18,344 nt of DNA from the NCBI GenBank assembly GCA_035572335.1, contig DATNAW010000029.1, positions 1 to 18,344 on the forward strand, in the 5' to 3' direction. Position numbers and translations under genes: made by a program. Positions 8,567 through 14,891 of the stretch are shown piece after piece; position 1 is the first letter of the stretch; each line of letters opens with the position of its first letter. The notes under the pieces are model-generated. The model had not been told where the DNA came from. It did no database searches and worked only from the letters and a program-made list of their open reading frames with translations. The DNA comes from 66-474 sp035572335 (GTDB lineage: Bacteria; Pseudomonadota; Gammaproteobacteria; Xanthomonadales; Rhodanobacteraceae).

Positions 8567-8905
8567 TCAGCCCTTCAGGCAGGTGCTCATGAAGCTCTTG
8601 CGCGCGTCGCCCTTGAGCGCCTTGGCCTTCGCGTCGGCGTTGCAGGTCTTCATCTTTTCCTGCTGGGTCGGCTTGGCGGTGGTGGCCGCCGTGTCGGTCT
8701 TGCCGTGCAGGCAATCGCTCATGAACTTCTTGTGCGCGTCGCCCTTCATGCCCTTGGACTCGTGGCTGCACGTGGCCATCTTCTGCTGCTGGGCGGTCAT
8801 TGCCTTGGCGGAAGAAGCAGCCTGCGCGCCCGCGGCAAACGCCGGGCCGGCTGCCAGCGCGCCGAGGCTCAATCCCAGTGCCAACATCGGGGTACGGATC
8901 CGCAT
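8567..8905 (-). CDS. PsiF-repeat secreted protein
   Basis: A small exported protein of 112 residues with two PsiF repeats (family named after E. coli phosphate-starvation-inducible PsiF; molecular role unknown). Residues 1-24 are a signal peptide (MRIRTP, hydrophobic core, cleavage likely after AFA). Repeat 1 spans about 39-67 (QQQKMATC...FMSDCL) and repeat 2 about 81-111 (QQEKMKTC...FMSTCLKG). Each has a Cys pair, C46/C65 and C88/C109, which may form disulfides in the periplasm. The start at 8905 is well supported by AGGAGAG 7 bp upstream and the signal peptide; longer in-frame extensions are untranslated leader. No Pho box was recognised. It is followed by a strong terminator. Confidence 0.9.
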   Translation of the reverse strand: MRIRTPMLALGLSLGALAAGPAFAAGAQAASSAKAMTAQQQKMATCSHESKGMKGDAHKKFMSDCLHGKTDTAATTAKPTQQEKMKTCNADAKAKALKGDARKSFMSTCLKG

Positions 8906-8931
8906 GATTTCTCTCCTGGTGGAAATCGCTA

Positions 8932-8959
8932 CCGGCAGTTGCCGGCGCTGCGAACTATA
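8932..8959 (-). promoter_or_regulatory. Candidate psiF promoter -10 and leader hairpin
   Basis: Minus-strand TATAGT (8959-8954) is a good -10 hexamer, but only a poor -35 is found 17 bp upstream. A perfect inverted repeat CCGGCA/TGCCGG (8932-8937 with 8940-8945) follows and would lie near the 5' end of the mRNA, where it could stabilise the transcript. Confidence 0.4.
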
Positions 8960-8988
8960 CCCCCGCGTTTGCAGCGCGGAATAAGCGA

Positions 8989-9039
8989 ACGCCCACCAAA
9001 ACCCCAACCGTACAAGTCGGTTCAGGTGCCGGTGGGCGT
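8989..9039 (-). terminator. Two-tier stem-loop downstream of the aminotransferase, possible terminator
   Basis: Outer perfect 9-bp stem ACGCCCACC (8989-8997) with GGTGGGCGT (9031-9039). A symmetric internal loop of 8 nt on each side follows, then an inner 5-bp stem AACCG (9006-9010) with CGGTT (9018-9022). It begins 16 bp beyond the aminotransferase stop. On the minus strand there is no long U-tract after it, so terminator activity is uncertain; it may instead be a REP-like structure protecting the mRNA end. Confidence 0.4.
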
Positions 9040-9054
9040 CGTGTTAGAGGAGCG

Positions 9055-10560
9055 TTACGCTGCCGCTCTTTTCGCTTCGACTTGCTGCCGCGGTCCGTGC
9101 TTCAGCGCTTCGCGCACGTGCGCGACCAGCAAGTCGACCTCCGACTCGTTGATGCTGAAATGTGGAGTGAAGCGCAACGAATTGGTGCCGCCGTGGATCA
9201 CGTTGATGCCGCGCTCGCGCATGTATTCCTCGATCGAATCCGCGCCGAAGCACTTGAACTGCGGCGCCAGCTCGCACGACAGCAGCAGGCCGGTGCCCTG
9301 CACCTTGGTGATCAGGCCGCCCAGTTCATCCTTGAGCGCGGAGAGCTTCTTCACCAGCTCGGCGCCGCGCGCGCGGATGTTGGCGCGCAATTCCGGCGTG
9401 ATCTCCTTCAGCACCGCGCATGCGATGTCGAGCGCGCGCGGGTTGCCGGTCATGGTGTTGCCGTAGATGCCTTTCTTGTACAGACCCGCGGCGCGATCGT
9501 TGACGGCCAGCACCGACAGCGGGAATTGCCCGCCGTTGAGTGCCTTGGAGTAGGTTTCCATGTCCGGCGCCGGCAGCTTTTCGAAACCGGGATAGTCCAC
9601 GACCGAGAGCACGCCGTGCGCGCGCAAGCCGGCCTGGATCGAATCGACCAGCAGCAGCGAACCGTGTGCTTCGGTCAGTTCGCGCGCGGCGGCATAGAAC
9701 TCGGGACTGACGGCGCGACCCGGATCGCCTTCGCCCATCACCGGTTCCAGGAACATCGCCTCGAAGAACCAGCCGTTCTGCTCGGCTTCGTCGAACGCGC
9801 GGCGGAGCGCGGCTACGTCATACGGCTCGATCGCGATGACCGAATGCTCGTCGCGAAAGCTCGCGAGATTGTTGACGTAGGCCTTGCGCGAGGAATCCGA
9901 ATACAGCGCCGGGCGTTCGGTACGGCCATGGAACGCGCCCTTCACGACCAGGCGCTTGATGGTGCGACCGGCGTATTTCGCGCCGGCATCGGTCATCAGC
10001 TTGGCGTTGACGTCGGCGATGCGCGCGGCCAGCGTCACCGCTTCCGAACCCGAGTTGAGGCACATGAACTTCGCGAAGGGATGCTTGCCTGCGTGATGGC
10101 CGATTTCCTTGCGCAACGCTTCGGTGAAGGCGTACTGCGACAGCGAGGGCGTCATCACGTTGGCCATCGCCTGCGGCTTGGCCAGCGCCTTCATCACCGC
10201 CGGCGGATTGTGGCCGAAGCCGAGCATCCCGTAACCGCCGCAGTCGTACAGCACCGCGCCCTTCAGGGTGACGACCCACGCGCCGCGCGCGGCCAGCGCA
10301 ACGAACGGACACACCGCATCATCGGGATAGAAATTGACGAAGCCGGACTGCACCGCGTGCAGCTGCTTGTCTTCGTCCATCCCCAGCATTTCCGGGTGCT
10401 CGGCTTTCAGTTGCAGGAAAGCGGCATGTGCCTCCGCGATCGCGCCCGCGAGGTCGGCATCGTGACCGGCGAAGCGCTCGATAGTGGCATCGTCCAGCCC
10501 GGGGGTGCGGACCTTGCCGCCGTGGGTGCGCAATTCGCGCAGCATGTCGATGGATTTCAT
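9055..10560 (-). CDS. Class III pyridoxal-phosphate-dependent aminotransferase
   Basis: A fold-type I aminotransferase of 501 residues, longer than acetylornithine or 4-aminobutyrate aminotransferases (about 400-430), with about 75 extra N-terminal residues before the first conserved block. Cofactor-site motifs are visible: NSGSEA (169-174), FHGRT (210-214) and the Asp that pairs with the pyridine nitrogen, D306 (LLLVDSIQAG). Lys339 in METYSKALNGG is the likely Schiff-base lysine, followed by GNTMTGNPRALD. The substrate cannot be read from sequence; omega-amino acids, lysine or ornithine are possible. GGAGG about 8 bp upstream supports ATG at 10560. It stands alone, divergent from the ICMT-like gene, with no biosynthetic partner nearby. 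Confidence 0.88.
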   Translation of the reverse strand: MKSIDMLRELRTHGGKVRTPGLDDATIERFAGHDADLAGAIAEAHAAFLQLKAEHPEMLGMDEDKQLHAVQSGFVNFYPDDAVCPFVALAARGAWVVTLKGAVLYDCGGYGMLGFGHNPPAVMKALAKPQAMANVMTPSLSQYAFTEALRKEIGHHAGKHPFAKFMCLNSGSEAVTLAARIADVNAKLMTDAGAKYAGRTIKRLVVKGAFHGRTERPALYSDSSRKAYVNNLASFRDEHSVIAIEPYDVAALRRAFDEAEQNGWFFEAMFLEPVMGEGDPGRAVSPEFYAAARELTEAHGSLLLVDSIQAGLRAHGVLSVVDYPGFEKLPAPDMETYSKALNGGQFPLSVLAVNDRAAGLYKKGIYGNTMTGNPRALDIACAVLKEITPELRANIRARGAELVKKLSALKDELGGLITKVQGTGLLLSCELAPQFKCFGADSIEEYMRERGINVIHGGTNSLRFTPHFSINESEVDLLVAHVREALKHGPRQQVEAKRAAA

Positions 10561-10635
10561 GGGAGCCTCCAGCGCGGCGCTGCCGATGCGACATCGCCCG
10601 TAAGTGATTAACACGGAAAAGAAAACGTCCCGTTG

Positions 10636-10641
10636 ATTCTA
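10636..10641 (-). promoter_or_regulatory. Candidate -10 element for the aminotransferase
   Basis: Minus-strand TAGAAT within GCTAGAAT, 76 bp upstream of the start. The same octamer occurs before pyrG. No good -35 hexamer is seen. Confidence 0.28.
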
Positions 10642-10722
10642 GCAGGCGGCCCGGCGCGGCGTAACCCCGTGCGGCGCGGCATGACGGCTGTCAGATTGGA
10701 TCGGTGACGCCCCTTTCGTGAC

Positions 10723-10778
10723 GGTTTCCGGTGGTTGCGGCATGCTGGCGACACGCAAACAAGGCAACGCCGGAAACC
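10723..10778 (+). promoter_or_regulatory. Leader hairpin abutting the methyltransferase start codon
   Basis: A perfect 9-bp inverted repeat, GGTTTCCGG (10723-10731) with CCGGAAACC (10770-10778), is extended inward by GTTGC (10734-10738) with GCAAC (10764-10768) across a 2/1-nt bulge. The 3' arm ends at the base before the ATG and contains the only purine-rich candidate ribosome-binding segment (GGAAA). In RNA this structure would mask translation initiation. It could equally be a DNA operator. The rest of the 218-bp divergent gap shows nothing else clear. Confidence 0.5.
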
Positions 10779-11378
10779 ATGATGACAGCGTGGTTCTCAC
10801 ACCCGCAGTTCCATCAGATCGTCTTTTACGTGACGCTGATCGTGTGCTTCGCGCCCGAGCTGTATCGAAGCGGGTTCCGTCGTCCCGAAGCGGGCGCCGT
10901 GAATCGTGATCGGGGATCGCACATCGTGGTGCTGTTGGCGATCTACGCGGGTGTGTTCCTGGCGATTTTCGTCGCCAATGCGCATCTTCCGTTCACGCAA
11001 ATAACGCAGTACCGGGAGGGCGTGTTCTGGCTTGGCATCGGGTTGATGCTGACGGGATTCGCATTCCGCCATTACGCGATCCACGTCCTCGGCAGGTTCT
11101 TCACCCACACGGTTGCGACGCGGCCCGGGCAATACGTGGTGGATACCGGGCCGTACCGGTTGATCCGGCACCCGGCGTACTCGGGTTCGCTGCTGACGTT
11201 CGCAGGGCTGGGCCTGGCGATGGCGAATTGGGCGAGTATCGTGCTGCTGCTGCTGGGTGCAGGTATCGGATTCGCGTACCGGGTGCACGTCGAGGAGCAC
11301 GCGTTGTGCACCGACCTCGGCCAGCCGTATCGCGACTACATGCGGCGCACGCGGCGGTTCGTGCCTTATGTATGGTGA
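10779..11378 (+). CDS. ICMT-like integral-membrane methyltransferase
   Basis: A 199-residue membrane protein with the C-terminal signature of the isoprenylcysteine carboxyl methyltransferase / phospholipid methyltransferase group. The signature is GPYRLIRHPAYSGSLL (124-139), then E172-E173 and GQPYRDYMRRTRRFVP (181-196), which form the S-adenosylmethionine site in this superfamily. Hydrophobic segments lie at about 13-27, 48-67, 83-100, 135-150 and 152-168. Bacteria lack prenylated CaaX proteins, so the substrate is probably a lipid or small molecule, but it is unknown. Start ATG 10779 (or the adjacent ATG at 10782) lies directly after the inverted repeat. It is followed 33 bp later by the sensor kinase gene, suggesting one transcript. 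Confidence 0.82.
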   Translation: MMTAWFSHPQFHQIVFYVTLIVCFAPELYRSGFRRPEAGAVNRDRGSHIVVLLAIYAGVFLAIFVANAHLPFTQITQYREGVFWLGIGLMLTGFAFRHYAIHVLGRFFTHTVATRPGQYVVDTGPYRLIRHPAYSGSLLTFAGLGLAMANWASIVLLLLGAGIGFAYRVHVEEHALCTDLGQPYRDYMRRTRRFVPYVW

Positions 11379-11381
11379 GTG

Positions 11382-11404
11382 CCATGGTCCGCGGCGTACC
11401 ATGG
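11382..11404 (+). promoter_or_regulatory. Inverted repeat in the gap before the sensor kinase gene
   Basis: Perfect 7-bp dyad CCATGGT (11382-11388) with ACCATGG (11398-11404), 9-nt loop, occupying most of the 33-bp gap between the methyltransferase stop and the kinase start. It could be an operator, a translational hairpin or an attenuator; no U-tract follows. Confidence 0.4.
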
Positions 11405-11411
11405 TGACGAA

Positions 11412-12629
11412 ATGATGCGCATGAAACTCAAGGCGGCTCCCGATTCGACGCTGTGCATGGCCATGGAAGACACGCGTGGCTGGTACGGGCGTGTGACGCC
11501 GTGGGTATGGCTGATGTGGTTGGTATGGCTGTTCGGTCCAGCCTTTTTTTTCGACGCCAAGGATTTCGCGCATTTCACGCACTGGCTCTGGGCGACCGTG
11601 CTCAGCCTGCCTGTTTTCATGCTGGTGTATGTCGGCGCGCACCTGTGTCCGCGGCGGCACATCGTCTGGTACGCGCTGGCGATTGTCGTCATCGGCATGG
11701 GGGTGACGCCGCTCAATCCTTTTGCCCTCACCTACCTCATCTATGCCTGTTCGGTAGCGGCCGCGTCGGGCAGCCCGCGCAAGTCCGGCGCGCTGGTGCT
11801 GGCGATGATCCTGGCTTACAGCATCGAGTGGTTCTGGCTCGGCTACAACTGGCAGTCGCTGGTCAATGTCTGGATCCTCTGTCCGATCATTGCGGGCCTG
11901 ATCATCACCGACCGCATCCAGCGGCGGCATCGTGCCGACCTGCGGTTGTCGATGGAAGAGGTGCGTCGGCTTGCGGCAAGCGCCGAGCGCGAGCGCATCG
12001 GCCGCGACCTGCACGATCTCCTGGGACACACTCTGTCGATGGTGGCCTTGAAATCGGAACTCGCCGGACGCCTGATCGAACGCGATCCGTCGGCCGCGCA
12101 TCGCGAAATGGCCGATGTCGCGCGCGTCGCGCGCGAGGCGCTGTCGCAGGTGCGCAGCGCGGTCAGCGGCATCCGCGCCGCCGCGATGGCGGCGGAACTG
12201 GCGTCCGCGCGGCTGCTGCTGGAAGCCGCGGGCGTGCAGATGGAGTACTGGCATGATCCGCAGGCGCTGCCCGTCGATGTCGAAACCTGCCTGGCGCTGG
12301 TGCTGCGCGAAGCCGTCACCAACATCCAGCGGCACGCGCGCGCGAATCGCGTCGAGGTCACCGTGATCGCCGGCGCCGAACGCGTGGTGATGCGCGTGCG
12401 CGATGACGGACGCGGCGGCGTCAACGAGCGCGGCAACGGGCTCACCGGCATGCGCGAACGCATCGAGGCGCGCGGCGGCACGCTGGCGATCGAATCGCCG
12501 CGCGGGCGCGGCACCAGCATCGAAGTGGCGTTGCCGCTGCCGGTTGTAGCGGCCGGAAACCCGTCGCCGGCGAAACCGGCCGGGGCCAACGTGGTGCCGC
12601 TGGTGCAACACGCGGGTAGCCGCGCATGA
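11412..12629 (+). CDS. DesK-type sensor histidine kinase
   Basis: Membrane sensor kinase of the HisKA_3/HPK7 group, 405 residues. The N-terminal half holds about five hydrophobic segments (about 30-47, 58-77, 84-98, 104-118 and 126-165) with no large extracytoplasmic domain, typical of sensors reading membrane state. A linker (168-192) leads to the dimerisation and phosphoacceptor helix RERIGRDLHDLLGHTLSMV with H201. The ATPase domain has N304 (LREAVTNIQRHA), DDGRGG (331-336), GNGLTGMRERI (341-351) and GRGTSIEVALP. A Pro/Ala-rich tail (377-405) is unassigned. Start ATG 11412 was preferred over the GTG at 11379, which overlaps the inverted repeat; ATGs at 11415 and 11421 are also possible. The stop overlaps the regulator start. 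Confidence 0.92.
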   Translation: MMRMKLKAAPDSTLCMAMEDTRGWYGRVTPWVWLMWLVWLFGPAFFFDAKDFAHFTHWLWATVLSLPVFMLVYVGAHLCPRRHIVWYALAIVVIGMGVTPLNPFALTYLIYACSVAAASGSPRKSGALVLAMILAYSIEWFWLGYNWQSLVNVWILCPIIAGLIITDRIQRRHRADLRLSMEEVRRLAASAERERIGRDLHDLLGHTLSMVALKSELAGRLIERDPSAAHREMADVARVAREALSQVRSAVSGIRAAAMAAELASARLLLEAAGVQMEYWHDPQALPVDVETCLALVLREAVTNIQRHARANRVEVTVIAGAERVVMRVRDDGRGGVNERGNGLTGMRERIEARGGTLAIESPRGRGTSIEVALPLPVVAAGNPSPAKPAGANVVPLVQHAGSRA

Positions 12630-13228
12630 TGCGGGTGATGCTCGCGGAGGATCAGGCGATGGTGCGCGGCGCGTTGGCCGCGCTGCTGGCGCTGGAACCG
12701 GACATCGAAGTGCTGGGTTCGGTCGCCGACGGCGAGTCCGCGTGGCGCGAGATGCAACGCTTGAAGCCCGACATCCTGATTTCGGACATCGAGATGCCGG
12801 GCCTGACCGGTCTCGAACTGGCACAGCGCATCCAGCGCCACGAGTTGCCGATCAAGGTCGTAATCGTCACCACCTTCGCACGCTCGGGTTACCTGCGCCG
12901 GGCACTGGACGCGGGCGTGTCGGGTTACCTGCTGAAGGACGCGCCGGCCGAAAAACTTGCGGATTCCCTGCGGCTGGTGCATCGCGGCGGGCGCGCGATC
13001 GATCCCGAACTGGCGCTGGAAGCGTGGACCGAAGCCGATCCCTTGAATGACCGCGAGCGCCAGGTGCTCCGTCTCGCGGGCGAAGGCCAAAGCGCCGGCG
13101 ACATCGCGACCAAGCTCAACCTGTCGCACGGCACCGTGCGCAATTACCTGTCCGAGGCGATCGGCAAGCTGGGCGTCGCCAATCGCATCGAGGCGTACCG
13201 GCTGGCGCGGCAAAAGGGCTGGCTCTGA
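12626..13228 (+). CDS. NarL/DesR-family response regulator
   Basis: Partner of the preceding kinase; its start overlaps the kinase stop (ATGA). The 200 residues comprise a receiver domain (about 1-120) with acidic pair E8-D9, phosphoacceptor D54 (ILISDIEMPG), T82/T83 and K104 (GYLLKDAP), and a LuxR-type helix-turn-helix domain (about 137-198; LNDRERQVLRLAGEGQSAGD, then LSHGTVRNYLSEAIGKLG). Phosphorylation probably drives dimerisation and DNA binding. Targets are unknown. The dyads upstream of the methyltransferase and kinase genes are candidates for autoregulation but are not a known consensus. Confidence 0.94.
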   Translation: MMRVMLAEDQAMVRGALAALLALEPDIEVLGSVADGESAWREMQRLKPDILISDIEMPGLTGLELAQRIQRHELPIKVVIVTTFARSGYLRRALDAGVSGYLLKDAPAEKLADSLRLVHRGGRAIDPELALEAWTEADPLNDRERQVLRLAGEGQSAGDIATKLNLSHGTVRNYLSEAIGKLGVANRIEAYRLARQKGWL

Positions 13229-13247
13229 ACGCCGCGGAGACACGCCG

Positions 13248-13616
13248 TTGAAGAAATTTCAGCCAGCAGGCAGATCGACGATCACGGCCCGGATATTCCA
13301 CCGTGATGTCGAGGGCCTTGTCGTCTTCCTCAAGGACGTTTTCGGAGCGGAAGGCGAATATCAGGCGGATCGGCCTAGCGAGGTGCGCATCGGCGATTCG
13401 ATCCTGATGATCAGTGATGGTGGTGGAATCCGTCCCGCCTTTCCGGCGTGCTTGTATGTATACGTGCCGGATGTGGACGCCGTCTTTGCCAGATCGGTTG
13501 CTCGCGGAGTGCGTGTCATTGATGCTCCAGCTGCGATGCCATGGGGCGATCGGCGCGCGACGGTCGAAGACGGCTGGGGCAATCTCTGGCAAATCGCCAC
13601 GCAGCTGGCGGGCTGA
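13248..13616 (+). CDS. VOC-family (glyoxalase/PhnB-like) protein
   Basis: A small cytosolic protein of 122 residues with the paired beta-alpha-beta-beta-beta pattern of the vicinal oxygen chelate superfamily. Features are ITARIFHRDVEGLVVFLKDVFG (11-32), RIGDSILMISDGGG (47-60), LYVYVPDVDAVFARSVARG (69-87) and WGDRRATVEDGWGNLWQIAT (99-118). Members include glyoxalases, dioxygenases and resistance proteins; the substrate here is unknown. A TTG start at 13248 is inferred from GGAGA 7 bp upstream and because no ATG or GTG occurs before the conserved region outside the preceding gene. It lies 19 bp after the response regulator and may belong to the same transcript. Confidence 0.82.
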   Translation: MKKFQPAGRSTITARIFHRDVEGLVVFLKDVFGAEGEYQADRPSEVRIGDSILMISDGGGIRPAFPACLYVYVPDVDAVFARSVARGVRVIDAPAAMPWGDRRATVEDGWGNLWQIATQLAG

Positions 13617-13697
13617 GCGTTGTTCCATGCGTGTCGCGAAAACGCGGTGGCGGGCGTCGATCGGCAATAATGGACCGCCGCATCATCGAATGAAGTC

Positions 13698-14768
13698 TTG
13701 AAGAAATCCGATTTCCACTACGACCTGCCGGTCGAACTGATCGCGCAGCAACCGCTGCCCGAGCGCAGCGCCAGCCGCCTGCTGGTGCTGGATTCGGCGC
13801 ATCAGGCATTGAGCGACCGAACCTTCCACGATCTGCAGCAGTTGTTGCGCAGCGGCGACCTGCTGGTGTTCAACGACACGCGCGTGCTGCCGGCGCGCCT
13901 GTTTGGGCGCAAGCCGAGCGGCGGAGCGGTCGAGATCATGCTGGAACGCGTCACCGGCACGCACACCGCGACGGCAATGCTGGGCGTCAGCAAGAAGCCG
14001 CGTGAGGGCAGTCTCATCGAACTCGACGACGGCACGCCGGTGCGCGTGCTCGGGCGCGACGGCCAGTTCTTCGAATTGCGTTTCGAATGCACCGAGCCGC
14101 TGGAAAAGCTGCTGCTGCGGATCGGCCACATGCCGCTGCCGCCCTACATTGGGCGCCCTGACGACGCGCGCGACAGCGAGCGCTACCAGACGGTGTACGC
14201 GCGCCAGCCGGGTGCGGTGGCGGCGCCGACGGCGGGCCTGCATTTCGATCCCCCCTTGCTGGATGCGCTGCGCACGCGCGGCGTGGATTTCGGCTACGTC
14301 ACCCTGCACGTGGGCGCGGGCACGTTCCAGCCGGTGCGCGAGGAGAAGATCGAAGACCACGAGATGCACCGCGAGTGGTTGAACGTCGGTGCGGAACTGG
14401 TCGAGAAAATCCGCCACGCGCGCGCGCACGGCGGGCGCGTGATCGCGGTCGGCACGACCGTGGTGCGTTCGCTCGAAGCTGCGCGTGGAAAAACCGGTGA
14501 GGTGGAACCGTTCGCGGGCGAAACCCGCATCTTCATCTTTCCCGGTTACCGCATCACCAGCGTCGACGGCCTCATCACCAACTTCCACTTGCCCGAATCG
14601 ACGCTGCTGATGCTGGTGTCGGCATTCGCCGGGCGCGAGTTCGTGTTGTCAGCGTACAAGCATGCGGTCGAACAACGCTACCGGTTCTATTCGTACGGCG
14701 ATGCGATGCTGGTATGGCCGAAAGATCGGGACCCGGAAACCGGGACCCGGGACTCGACAACGCCATGA
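13698..14768 (+). CDS. queA: S-adenosylmethionine:tRNA ribosyltransferase-isomerase
   Basis: Penultimate enzyme of queuosine synthesis; transfers and isomerises the ribosyl group of S-adenosylmethionine onto preQ1 at tRNA position 34, giving epoxyqueuosine. The 356 residues equal the E. coli length. Typical blocks are DFHYDLPVELIAQQPLPERS (5-24), GDLLVFNDTRVLPARLFGRK (about 53-72), PTAGLHFDPPLL, HVGAGTFQPVR, GTTVVRSLEAA and the C-terminal YRFYSYGDAML. The start is TTG at 13698; no ATG or GTG fits, and the residue count supports it. AATAAT at 13666-13671 is a weak -10 candidate. The last 14 residues (DRDPETGTRDSTTP) are encoded by a tandem repeat and differ from the usual tail. It is followed by tgt, the pathway partner. 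Confidence 0.96.
   Translation: MKKSDFHYDLPVELIAQQPLPERSASRLLVLDSAHQALSDRTFHDLQQLLRSGDLLVFNDTRVLPARLFGRKPSGGAVEIMLERVTGTHTATAMLGVSKKPREGSLIELDDGTPVRVLGRDGQFFELRFECTEPLEKLLLRIGHMPLPPYIGRPDDARDSERYQTVYARQPGAVAAPTAGLHFDPPLLDALRTRGVDFGYVTLHVGAGTFQPVREEKIEDHEMHREWLNVGAELVEKIRHARAHGGRVIAVGTTVVRSLEAARGKTGEVEPFAGETRIFIFPGYRITSVDGLITNFHLPESTLLMLVSAFAGREFVLSAYKHAVEQRYRFYSYGDAMLVWPKDRDPETGTRDSTTP
14727..14750. repeat. Tandem CGGGACCCGG repeat forming the queA 3' end
   Basis: CGGGACCCGG occurs at 14727-14736 and 14741-14750 (14-bp period), followed by GACTCG. Such GGGACCCGGGACTC strings are common low-complexity intergenic sequence in Xanthomonad-type genomes; here they are translated as the QueA C-terminus. 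Confidence 0.6.
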
Positions 14769-14776
14769 GTTTTCTT

Positions 14777-14874
14777 GCCGTCATTCCGGGGCCGACTCGC
14801 AGAGCCGGAACCCGGAATCCATTTTGGGTTGAGGCGAAAGGCAGGTGGCTTCCGGCTTTCGCCGGAATAACCGG
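14777..14874. repeat. MITE/REP-like palindromic element between queA and tgt
   Basis: About 98 bp with related inverted ends: CCGTCATTCCGG at 14778-14789 and, read on the other strand, CCGGTTATTCCGG at 14874-14862. Two hairpins lie inside: ATTCCGGG (14783-14790) with CCCGGAAT (14811-14818), and TTCCGGC (14850-14856) with GCCGGAA (14861-14867) closed by TTTC. The string resembles the ATTCC-GGCGAAAGCC-GGAAT type of dispersed repeat known in many proteobacteria. It fills most of the 123-bp gap and separates queA from tgt; it may form structures in the shared mRNA or act as a partial terminator. Confidence 0.7.
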
Positions 14875-14891
14875 GTACTGACAGCTTCCGT

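Noticed and set aside
10718..10909. Possible 63-codon leader gene before the methyltransferase
   Set aside because: It largely overlaps the methyltransferase in another frame, starts within the inverted repeat and has no ribosome-binding site.
10797..12824. Long minus-strand open frame of 675 codons
   Set aside because: Antisense to the methyltransferase, kinase and regulator genes, with no motifs; an effect of GC-rich third positions.
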